Source: JBMZCV01 sp049613665 (lineage in GTDB: Bacteria; Bacteroidota; Bacteroidia; Chitinophagales; UBA2359). From it: 5,041 nt of DNA. Position numbers and translations under genes: made by a program. The stretch covers positions 1 through 5,041 of the forward strand of contig JBMZCV010000247.1 in NCBI GenBank assembly GCA_049613665.1. Direction: 5' to 3'. Within the stretch, counting starts at the first letter, position 1; every line of letters starts with the position of its first letter. Below the pieces are notes generated by a model. The model searched no databases and had not been told where the DNA came from. It saw only the letters and a program-made list of their open reading frames with translations. Shown here one piece after another: positions 1 through 5,041 of this stretch.

Positions 1-79
1 TCGAAAAATCAGCCATAGTTGTGCCTGTGCAAACATCTTCGGTTGCAGCAATAGCGGTGATAGTAGCAGAGCAAGTTGG
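1..79 (-). repeat. Near-exact direct repeat inside the protease gene, distal copy
   Basis: Bases 1-79 match 514-592 at 78 of 79 positions; the one difference is g56 versus t569. The offset of 513 bp is exactly 171 codons, so the repeat is in frame and encodes the Cys-rich module start (CSATITAIAATEDVCTG and onward). The single difference is synonymous (ACC versus ACA, Thr). Such high nucleotide identity suggests recent duplication or gene conversion. The window starts inside this copy, so its full length is unknown. Confidence 0.9.
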
Positions 80-2461
80 CAAACAAGAACCATGAGTGAC
101 ATTATAAGTAGCTGCTGTGCAAACACCTGCCCCATTTGTTACTGTTGCTCCTGTGACATCTAAAGCATTTGCGGCTTCACCGCTATAATCTAATGGCCCT
201 GCAAATGACAATACATCTGGTACATCAGTAGAGTTATCGCAATTTGGTGTAATCGTAATAGAACAATTATTGGTGTCGTCTGCAATAGTTGGTGCTTGTG
301 GTGTAGGATAAACTGTAACCGTTAAATTGCCTCCATTTTGAACCGTATTATCAGCAATACAAGTAGCTCTTAAATAATATGTTTTTGTCGCTCGTGTACA
401 GTTCGTAGCCGTTGGCAAGTTGGTAACTGCTGTTGTGAAAGCTGCGTCATCAAACCATTCTAATGTGAAGTCAGATGCCGAACCTGACGAATAAGTAACA
501 CTTGCTTCTGCTGTCGAAAAATCAGCCATAGTTGTGCCTGTGCAAACATCTTCGGTTGCAGCAATAGCTGTGATAGTAGCAGAGCAAGTTGGTATAAGGG
601 TACAAATTTCTAATCCCCAGCCAGTTATTGCACCACCATCATTATTAAAACTATCTATTACTCTTAATGTCCAAACGCCAGCAGCAGGCAAACCATTAAA
701 ATCCAATAAAGAACCATTAGGTTGCAAGTTTGCATTAATATTGGCACTACAATTTAATGTTCCACTTGCTGCACTATCATCAAAATTAAAAGTAAAGCTA
801 TTAACATCTTGATTTCCACATTCATTAGAAAGCAATTCAATTGATGTGCCATCTTCGCTAGTCAATATAAAAGTCAAATCACTAAAGTAACTATGATTTC
901 CTGTCAAATTAACCACATTTACATCAGTAATAACGCCTAAGTTAGTAGTAGTCAAATAAGAAATGATTTCACTTCGACTTGTAGTTATTGTTATAGGAAG
1001 ATTCGTATCAGAGCTAGCATTAATACTACAAACAGGTGTTGTACAACTTGCTCCACTTAGCACTACAACAGCCGTTGTAGCTGTTCGAGTACTAGTACCA
1101 TTAGCATCAGTAACAGAAAGCATAATATTGAAAATACCATCTGTCAGATATGTATGTATAGGGTTTTGGCTAGTTGAGGTATTGCCATCGCCAAAATCCC
1201 ATGCCCAACTTGTGATAGTGCTACCGCAAGATGTAGATTCATCTGTTATTGTAATAGTAGGAGTTTCTGTATCTCTACAAAAAACTAAAGCATCAAAAGC
1301 ATTAGCATCACAGTTATTTCTTGCATTTAAGGTTTCCCCATTAATTTGAAAAGCTGCGGCAGGAAGTGGATTAGGATTACACTCAACAGGAGCATCGGCA
1401 ATAGCAGGTGGATCGACAGCACTAGAGCTATATGGACGACGTGAACTCATAGCCAAAACAGCATCAATACGTGCCTTTTGGTCTATTGTAAAAATATTCA
1501 TACAAGCATCATTTGTATAGTCCATATAATTTTCGACCATATCCGTAGTACCACAAGACACATGTGTAGGACAACCTCCATTAGAAGCATCAGAGTTTGG
1601 TGTATCTGCACAAAAGTCATCTACGGTGCAATCGCCATCACCCCAGATATGTCGTAAACCAAGCCAGTGTCCGATTTCGTGTGTGGCGGTACGTCCTTCA
1701 TCATAAGGAGCACTTAAATTGCCTACTCTACCTGTAAAAGTTGGGCCAATCACAACACCATCTGTATTGGCTGCACCACCACTCATGCTTAAACCATCTA
1801 ACTCTGATAGCTCTGGAAATTGAGCATAACCCAAAGTTCCACCTTCCATATCAATTACCCAATAATTGAGAAAACGTTCTGGGTCTTGTATTGTACAAGG
1901 CTTGATATCATCTTGTATAGGGTCTGGGCCATTGTTAGGTAAGGCAGGAAAAGGGCCTGCTCCCCAATCGTCCCATCGCATAATTCCAGGTTCAGCTAAA
2001 CAATTTCCGTATTGGTCAACGGTAGCTAAACAAAATTGAATTTCTGTATCAGCACCTACTGGGTCATTATTGAAGCCAGGTGTGCCTGTGATGCGTCTAA
2101 AATCTTCGTTTAATACATCTACTTGGCTTTGAATTTGAGCTTGCGAAATATTTTCGGCAGTACCTACATTTGTACCAGCTCCATGTATAACGTGAAAAAT
2201 AATAGGCATTACTCTGATTTCGCCCATTCTCAAATGTGCAGTTGCTTGTCGTTCTTCTATAACACGACTTAAATTTTCTTCAAAACTCTCTTTTGTGCCA
2301 AATTGAGCAGGATATTTTTGTTGGAGTAAAATTTCGTATTCATAACTAAGACACTTTCCTCTTTCTTGGGTGGGATAAATAGAAGACTTAGTTTGTGTTT
2401 TATTTTGTGCAAATATGTTTGCACAAAATAGCAAAAATAACATTAAGGTGCTTTTGTTCAT
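1..2461 (-). CDS. Secreted M43 (pappalysin/cytophagalysin-type) metalloprotease with PKD, P-domain and repeat modules; 3' end outside window
   Basis: A single frame is open from ATG at 2461 to the window edge (at least 820 codons; I checked it triplet by triplet and found no stop). Residues 1-18 form a signal peptide (MNKST, a hydrophobic core, then ANIFA|Q, a signal peptidase I site), so the protein is exported. Residues 19 to about 85 resemble a prodomain. Residues about 86-342 are an M43 zinc peptidase: HEIGHWLGLRH at 261-271 supplies zinc ligands H261, H265 and H271 and catalytic E262. A DTP motif follows near 286-288, then the Met-turn NYMDYT with M313. Residues about 388-468 are a PKD domain (WDFGDG at 421-426). 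Residues about 478-620 are a proprotein-convertase P-domain ending GWGLEIC. A Cys-rich module starts at C626 and recurs at C797, a 171-residue period. Family members digest extracellular proteins and are often type IX secretion cargo. The C-terminal sorting domain that would prove this lies outside the window. No Shine-Dalgarno sequence precedes the start, as is normal for Bacteroidota. Confidence 0.93.
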   Translation of the reverse strand, partial: MNKSTLMLFLLFCANIFAQNKTQTKSSIYPTQERGKCLSYEYEILLQQKYPAQFGTKESFEENLSRVIEERQATAHLRMGEIRVMPIIFHVIHGAGTNVGTAENISQAQIQSQVDVLNEDFRRITGTPGFNNDPVGADTEIQFCLATVDQYGNCLAEPGIMRWDDWGAGPFPALPNNGPDPIQDDIKPCTIQDPERFLNYWVIDMEGGTLGYAQFPELSELDGLSMSGGAANTDGVVIGPTFTGRVGNLSAPYDEGRTATHEIGHWLGLRHIWGDGDCTVDDFCADTPNSDASNGGCPTHVSCGTTDMVENYMDYTNDACMNIFTIDQKARIDAVLAMSSRRPYSSSAVDPPAIADAPVECNPNPLPAAAFQINGETLNARNNCDANAFDALVFCRDTETPTITITDESTSCGSTITSWAWDFGDGNTSTSQNPIHTYLTDGIFNIMLSVTDANGTSTRTATTAVVVLSGASCTTPVCSINASSDTNLPITITTSRSEIISYLTTTNLGVITDVNVVNLTGNHSYFSDLTFILTSEDGTSIELLSNECGNQDVNSFTFNFDDSAASGTLNCSANINANLQPNGSLLDFNGLPAAGVWTLRVIDSFNNDGGAITGWGLEICTLIPTCSATITAIAATEDVCTGTTMADFSTAEASVTYSSGSASDFTLEWFDDAAFTTAVTNLPTATNCTRATKTYYLRATCIADNTVQNGGNLTVTVYPTPQAPTIADDTNNCSITITPNCDNSTDVPDVLSFAGPLDYSGEAANALDVTGATVTNGAGVCTAATYNVTHGSCLPTCSATITAIAATEDVCTGTTMADFS
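514..592 (-). repeat. Near-exact direct repeat inside the protease gene, proximal copy
   Basis: This is the partner of bases 1-79. It encodes the beginning of the first Cys-rich module (C626), directly after the P-domain and a short CTLIPT linker. The complete 171-residue module spans roughly residues 626-796. It contains a first half ending in a beta-rich LTVTVYPTPQAP linker and a second half starting near DDTNNCSITITPNC. I do not recognise a named domain. It looks like the extracellular beta-sandwich or adhesion modules common in Bacteroidota surface proteins. Confidence 0.9.
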
Positions 2462-2772
2462 GTAATTAGTGTTGTTAAATATGTAATAAATAATAATTTA
2501 AAATCACACAAATATAATTATGAAATGTGATAAATTATAATCTAAAATTCAATTAACAACATATTTATAATTCTTATTTTTAAACTTTTGAAAATGAGTA
2601 AAATACAAATAATTTATTTTCAGTTAGTATAATCAATAAATAAAGAAAACGTATTACATATACATAAAAAGCATGTTAATAAATCAAAAATAAGTAGCGT
2701 AATTAATTAAGTAGGTTTTTTGTTAATTCTTGACTAATTAAATACATTTTTAATGGTCAAGCTTTTGAAGCT
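2462..2772. other. AT-rich intergenic region between kinase and protease
   Basis: These 311 bases separate two genes on the same strand and are far more AT-rich than either. I see no credible coding sequence or RNA gene. The only structures are the hairpins next to the kinase stop codon and two TAnnTTTG-like elements. The size of the gap and the candidate promoter favour separate transcription of the protease, but I see no canonical terminator with a U tract for the kinase. Confidence 0.6.
2509..2516 (-). promoter_or_regulatory. Possible -7 element of the protease promoter
   Basis: On the minus strand this reads TATATTTG, matching the Bacteroidota -7 consensus TAnnTTTG. It lies 47 bp upstream of the ATG at 2461, which would leave a leader of about 40 nt. 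No TTG is found 19-21 bp further upstream; the nearest lies about 33 bp away. This is therefore only half a promoter and may be chance in AT-rich DNA. A second TAnnTTTG match (TATTTTTG, 2685-2692) also lacks a -33 partner. Confidence 0.3.
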
Positions 2773-2773
2773 T
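2730..2773. other. Two adjacent hairpins at the kinase 3' end
   Basis: AAGCTT-TTG-AAGCTT (2759-2764 and 2768-2773) is a perfect 6-bp stem touching the kinase TAA stop. Beside it, 2730-2742 pairs imperfectly with 2749-2760 (TTGAC with GTCAA, then ATTAAA with TTTAAT across a bulge). The two elements share bases 2759-2760. Neither is followed by a U tract on the minus strand, so they are not a textbook intrinsic terminator. They could stabilise the 3' end of the kinase mRNA or slow the polymerase. Confidence 0.4.
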
Positions 2774-4209
2774 TAATAATGTGGTTTAGGAAATTTGAAA
2801 AAGAACGTAGTACCCTCTCCTAGCTCAGACTCAAACCAAATGTGGCCATGATGAATATCCATTACTTTTTTGCACAAAGCCAATCCCATTCCTGTTCCAT
2901 TAAATTCATATCTTTTATTCAAACGTTGAAAGATAATGAAAACTTTGTCGTGATAAGCTATATCTATACCAATACCATTGTCTGTAATTTGAAACTGCCA
3001 TTCATTATCTAGCTCCTTAATATCAACTTTAATGGTGGGCAAAGCACTTTTATTAAATTTAATCGCATTATCAATAAGATTATTAATAAGTATTTTCATG
3101 CTTTTCGGATAACAGCAAATCGTAGGAAATTCAGCAATCTGTATATTTATCTGTCGTTTTTCTATAATTGGCTTAAATTCCAACAAAACAGTTTCAAAAA
3201 GTTGATTAAAATTGGTAGGTATGCACTTAGCTTGCTTATATTCAATTTTAGAATATTCCAGCAATTGTTCGATGAGCAACTTCATACGATTAGTACCATC
3301 TGTGGCAAAATTGATATATTCCTGAGCTTCCTCATCTAATTGATTAATATATCGTCGCCTCAACAATTGTACAAAACTAGATACCATACGCAAAGGTTCA
3401 ATCAAATCATGAGAAGCTACATAAGCAAACTGCTCCAAATCTCGGTTAGAAGTCTCTAAAGCCTTAATAGTTTCGTGCAGTTTGTTTCGGGTATTTTTTA
3501 TTTCATCTATGTCCTGAAATGTGCCTTTTATTTTCATGACTTTACCATTCTCTTTTACTGCCTCACCTTTAGCTCGCACCCAAATTGTACGACCTTTAGC
3601 CGTAATAATTTGCAACTCCAAATCATAGGCAACACCATTTTCTATTGCATTATTAACGGCATTAGTAATCGCATCTACAAAACTAGGATGATAAAAGTTA
3701 ATTGCTTTCTCTAATGTTATCTCGTAATTCAATGGCAATTCATGAATCAGATATACGCCTTCTGACCAGTAAATATTATTGTCATTAAAATTGACTTCCC
3801 AGCCACCAACTTTTGCTATACGTTGAGCATCGTGCAAAACCGTTTGCATCATTTGCATTTCCGTTACATTTGTAGCAGAAGCATATATAAGTCCTGATTT
3901 TTCATCTACTTTTGCATTCCATAATAAATTTATATATTTATTTTGGCTGGTTCTATATCTGTTTTGAAAAGAAAGTGTTGTCTTGCCCAAAGCCAAATTA
4001 GCAAGTTCCGATATGGTTTTATCGACATCATTAATATGAACAAAATCTAAAAAACTACGAGACAATAATTCAGCTTTTGTATAACCTAATTGTTGTTCAA
4101 AAGCTTTATTTATTTTTATGAAATAGGCATCTAAGCTTGCCACACAAAGCAAATTAACATTTTCTTCAAAAAAATGTTGATAATCTATATTTAAGTATTG
4201 AGGATTCAT
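2773..4209 (-). CDS. Soluble PAS-PAS sensor histidine kinase
   Basis: This 478-residue protein has no signal peptide or membrane segment, so it should sense an intracellular cue. Residues about 14-115 form a PAS domain (KAFEQQLGYTKAELL is a typical PAS helix region). Residues about 127-238 form a second PAS/PAC fold (GGWEVN near 135, W210, GTFQDIDE near 229-236). A short helical linker (about 239-262) leads to the HisKA helix with SHDLIEPLR; H267 is the expected phosphorylation site. The ATPase domain has an N box (NNLIDNAIKFN, 376-386), G1 box (DNGIGID, 410-416), F box (FIIFQRL, 424-430) and G2 box (GTGMGLAL, 438-445), all apparently intact. The HisKA sequence resembles the SHDLQEPLRMV type seen in phytochrome-like kinases. 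There is no receiver domain and no adjacent response regulator, so partner and signal are unknown. The start is favoured because PAS begins at once and the next Met is at residue 119. The stop is TAA at 2773-2775. Confidence 0.95.
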   Translation of the reverse strand: MNPQYLNIDYQHFFEENVNLLCVASLDAYFIKINKAFEQQLGYTKAELLSRSFLDFVHINDVDKTISELANLALGKTTLSFQNRYRTSQNKYINLLWNAKVDEKSGLIYASATNVTEMQMMQTVLHDAQRIAKVGGWEVNFNDNNIYWSEGVYLIHELPLNYEITLEKAINFYHPSFVDAITNAVNNAIENGVAYDLELQIITAKGRTIWVRAKGEAVKENGKVMKIKGTFQDIDEIKNTRNKLHETIKALETSNRDLEQFAYVASHDLIEPLRMVSSFVQLLRRRYINQLDEEAQEYINFATDGTNRMKLLIEQLLEYSKIEYKQAKCIPTNFNQLFETVLLEFKPIIEKRQINIQIAEFPTICCYPKSMKILINNLIDNAIKFNKSALPTIKVDIKELDNEWQFQITDNGIGIDIAYHDKVFIIFQRLNKRYEFNGTGMGLALCKKVMDIHHGHIWFESELGEGTTFFFKFPKPHY

Positions 4210-4213
4210 ATTG

Positions 4214-4243
4214 CAAAAGTAATTTTTTTTTTTGAACGAACAA
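4214..4243 (-). promoter_or_regulatory. Bacteroidota-type promoter abutting the kinase start codon
   Basis: On the minus strand, TTG (4243-4241) is followed by a 19-base spacer and TACTTTTG (4221-4214), fitting the TTTG/N19-21/TAnnTTTG pattern of the Bacteroidota primary sigma factor. Only four bases (CAAT) separate it from the ATG at 4209. Transcription would therefore start on or next to the start codon and give a leaderless or nearly leaderless mRNA. The spacer contains an 11-base T/A homopolymer (4223-4233). AT-rich DNA makes chance matches possible, but both boxes at the right spacing are persuasive. Confidence 0.6.
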
Positions 4244-4611
4244 CATCTTTAAGTATTATTTTTCAATAGTCTATTCAATTTTTTGTTTTAATAAAAAAAT
4301 CTATAAAGCATTAATAGCCAATAGTTATAAAAAATAAGTTAATATAAAAAACACTATATAATTCATTGATTATCATCATTATTTGTTTTTTTATATAGGG
4401 TATTCATCTTTTTTGATGTAAAAAAATAAGTATTCGGACAAACATATGTTACAAATAGTAAAAGTAAGTATCTTAATTTATAAGGTATGAGCATTGACTT
4501 TTTTCTAAGGAAAATAGAAGCCCAAACATCAATTAATACAATCTATTCATATGGTTAATATACTGAAAATCAATGTTTTAGTTTCATTTTTTGTAAAATT
4601 TAGTGTGTTTT
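4244..4611. other. AT-rich gene-free region upstream of the kinase
   Basis: About 370 bases lie between the kinase promoter and the terminator of the tRNA-like array. I found no convincing coding sequence, tRNA, long hairpin or repeat here. The composition is extremely AT-rich with many A and T runs. Any regulatory binding sites upstream of the kinase would be in this stretch, but none is recognisable. Confidence 0.6.
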
Positions 4612-4659
4612 AAAAAAAAAAGGCACAACATTAACAATTATTAATGTTGTGCCTTTTTT
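4612..4659. terminator. Strong bidirectional intrinsic terminator
   Basis: AGGCACAACATTAA (4621-4634) and TTAATGTTGTGCCT (4641-4654) are perfect inverted repeats around a 6-base loop. The stem continues through A/T tails to 19 bp (4616-4634 with 4641-4659). Read on the minus strand, the stem is followed by ten T (4621-4612); read on the plus strand, by six T (4654-4659). It lies 63 bases past the 3' end of the complete tRNA-like gene, so it most likely ends the minus-strand transcript of that array. No plus-strand gene that would use it is visible. Confidence 0.93.
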
Positions 4660-4720
4660 GAATGTAAAAAATAATAGTTAAGCAAATGTACTTTACTATT
4701 GTTTAAGTTTAAAGAAAGAA

Positions 4721-4773
4721 AGCTGTAAGAGAAGGAGTCGAACCTCCACGAAGCGGTTAGTAAATCACAATAA
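4721..4773 (-). repeat. Tandem repeat unit of the tRNA-like array, left copy
   Basis: These 53 bases are identical to 4989-5041, a period of 268 bp. They cover the 3' end of the tRNA-like RNA: acceptor 3' strand, T arm and the 3' strand of the lower giant arm. Left of the repeat the flanks differ (apart from a few A residues), so the duplication boundary lies close to the mature 3' end of the RNA. Confidence 0.9.
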
Positions 4774-4949
4774 TTTCATAAGTCAGTTTCATCTTTTAAA
4801 GTGCAAAGCACTATACTTTTGTATGTTTTTGTTTTCCAATTTTCTAAAGAAAAGAAAAAGGAAACTGACTATAATTATTGTTACTTATTTATTCCGAAAT
4901 CTTCGCCCTCGAGACAAGAGGGTGCGTCTGCCAATTTCGCCACCTTACA
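4723..4949 (-). tRNA. tRNA-like gene: class II (Leu-like) body, GTC anticodon, giant variable arm
   Basis: Read on the minus strand. The acceptor stem is TGTAAGG (4949-4943) with TCTTACA (4730-4724), 7 bp including one G-U at its inner end. T8 and G9 follow. The D arm is GCG/CGC with an AAATTGGCAGA loop that keeps the conserved GG. The anticodon stem is CCCTC/GAGGG (4922-4918, 4910-4906) around the loop TTGTCTC, so positions 34-36 are GTC (4915-4913). The T arm is GGAGG/CCTTC (4747-4743, 4735-4731) with loop TTCGACT. The base at position 73 is G, and CCA is not encoded. The D-arm sequence and fixed spacing closely resemble tRNA-Leu, yet GTC reads Asp codons, Leu normally has A73, and T37 breaks the purine-37 rule. 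The variable arm is about 157 nt, so the gene is 227 nt instead of about 85. It could be an atypical tRNA, a tRNA whose insert is removed, or a tRNA-derived non-coding RNA. The cloverleaf is near certain; decoding function is not. Confidence 0.7.
4749..4905 (-). other. Giant variable-arm hairpin inside the tRNA-like gene
   Basis: This is the arm between the anticodon stem and the T stem. From the base outward the pairs are: CGAAG/CTTCG (4905-4901 with 4753-4749), CGG/CCG (4896-4894 with 4756-4754), a 9-bp stem (4881-4873 with 4775-4767), 2 bp (4872-4871 with 4779-4778), and a perfect 10-bp stem AGTCAGTTTC/GAAACTGACT (4870-4861 with 4790-4781). That gives about 29 pairs with small bulges and one unpaired stretch. 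The 70-nt apical loop (4791-4860) is A/T-rich and holds a small hairpin, AGTGC-AAA-GCACT (4800-4812). There is no reading frame of note, and it is too small for a group I or II intron. Confidence 0.7.
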
Positions 4950-4988
4950 GTATAAAAAATAAATGATTTTGTGGTTTTCCAATAAAAA

Positions 4989-5041
4989 AGCTGTAAGAGA
5001 AGGAGTCGAACCTCCACGAAGCGGTTAGTAAATCACAATAA
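4989..5041 (-). repeat. Tandem repeat unit of the tRNA-like array, right copy (truncated by window edge)
   Basis: It is identical to 4721-4773 over all 53 visible bases. The window ends within the repeat, so neither its full length nor the number of further units can be read here. Confidence 0.9.
4991..5041 (-). tRNA. Second copy of the tRNA-like gene, 3' part only (runs off the window)
   Basis: This stretch repeats the 3' portion of the complete copy without a single change: the acceptor 3' strand and T arm with TTCGACT loop, then the CTTCG strand and seven bases of the 9-bp stem of the giant arm. The second copy therefore also carries the oversized arm. Its 5' half, including the anticodon, lies beyond base 5041. 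About 41 bases (4950-4990) separate the two genes and hold no recognisable promoter or terminator, so the copies are probably cotranscribed from the right. Confidence 0.7.

Noticed and set aside
534..812. 92-codon plus-strand open frame
   Set aside because: It lies wholly antisense to the P-domain and module region of the metalloprotease, with a low-complexity translation and no family resemblance.
963..1349. 128-codon plus-strand open frame
   Set aside because: It is antisense to the PKD and P-domain coding region; the opposite frame encodes clear domain motifs (WDFGDG). The hydrophobic look is a by-product of Thr/Asn/Asp-rich codons on the other strand.
3475..3714. 79-codon plus-strand open frame
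   Set aside because: It is antisense to the second PAS domain of the histidine kinase and carries no recognisable motif.
4683..4690. TAnnTTTG-like box (TACATTTG, minus strand) between array and terminator
   Set aside because: There is no -33 TTG at a suitable distance and no gene before the terminator for it to serve.
4723..4949. Group I intron in a tRNA gene
   Set aside because: The extra sequence sits in the variable arm, not the anticodon loop, and at roughly 140 nt is shorter than known group I introns; the anticodon stem is already closed without splicing.
4723..4949. Retron msr/msd RNA or tmRNA
   Set aside because: There is no reverse transcriptase in the window and no branching-guanosine context. 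The 5' and 3' ends do not resemble tmRNA, and a full D arm and anticodon arm are present, which tmRNA lacks.
4723..4949. Selenocysteine tRNA or a plain allo-tRNA
   Set aside because: The anticodon is GTC, not TCA, and the D stem is short. The acceptor/T arm is best read as 7+5; the possible extra C4950-G4723 pair alone is not enough for an 8+5 or 8+4 class.
4721..5041. CRISPR array
   Set aside because: The repeat is at least 53 bp at a 268-bp period and folds as a tRNA; there are no short regularly spaced repeats and no cas genes.

Overview
The window looks like a piece of a low-GC Bacteroidota genome, probably Cytophagales-like. Four signs point that way: a secreted M43 (cytophagalysin-type) metalloprotease with PKD, P-domain and repeat modules; a TAnnTTTG-type promoter; no Shine-Dalgarno sequences; and a tRNA-like gene that does not encode its CCA end. 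This placement is inference from gene content. Everything I can call lies on the minus strand, so the window reads right to left.

Right end (about 4616-5041): a tandem, minus-strand array of tRNA-like genes. One copy is complete (4723-4949). The 3' part of a second copy runs off the window (4991-5041), and the shared 53 bases are identical. The complete copy has every arm of a class II (Leu/Ser-type) tRNA, but its variable arm is a hairpin of about 157 nt, so the whole RNA is about 227 nt instead of about 85. The anticodon loop reads TTGTCTC, giving a GTC anticodon on a Leu-like body, with a pyrimidine at position 37. A strong bidirectional terminator (4612-4659) closes the array on its left. 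This is the most unusual part of the window.

Middle: about 370 bases of AT-rich DNA without a gene, then a well-formed promoter (4214-4243) directly against the start codon of a soluble PAS-PAS histidine kinase (4209 to 2773). The promoter spacer contains an 11-base T tract. No response regulator is visible.

Left: a 311-bp AT-rich gap, then the start (2461) of a large secreted metalloprotease that is open for at least 820 codons and leaves the window at base 1. Order: signal peptide, prodomain, M43 catalytic domain (HEIGHWLGLRH zinc site), PKD domain, P-domain, then a Cys-rich 171-residue module that begins to repeat at the window edge.

Nothing functionally links the kinase, the protease and the tRNA-like array except shared strand. 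Both window ends lie inside repeats, which would fit a contig broken at repeats, so the true copy numbers of the protease modules and of the tRNA-like units cannot be read from this window.
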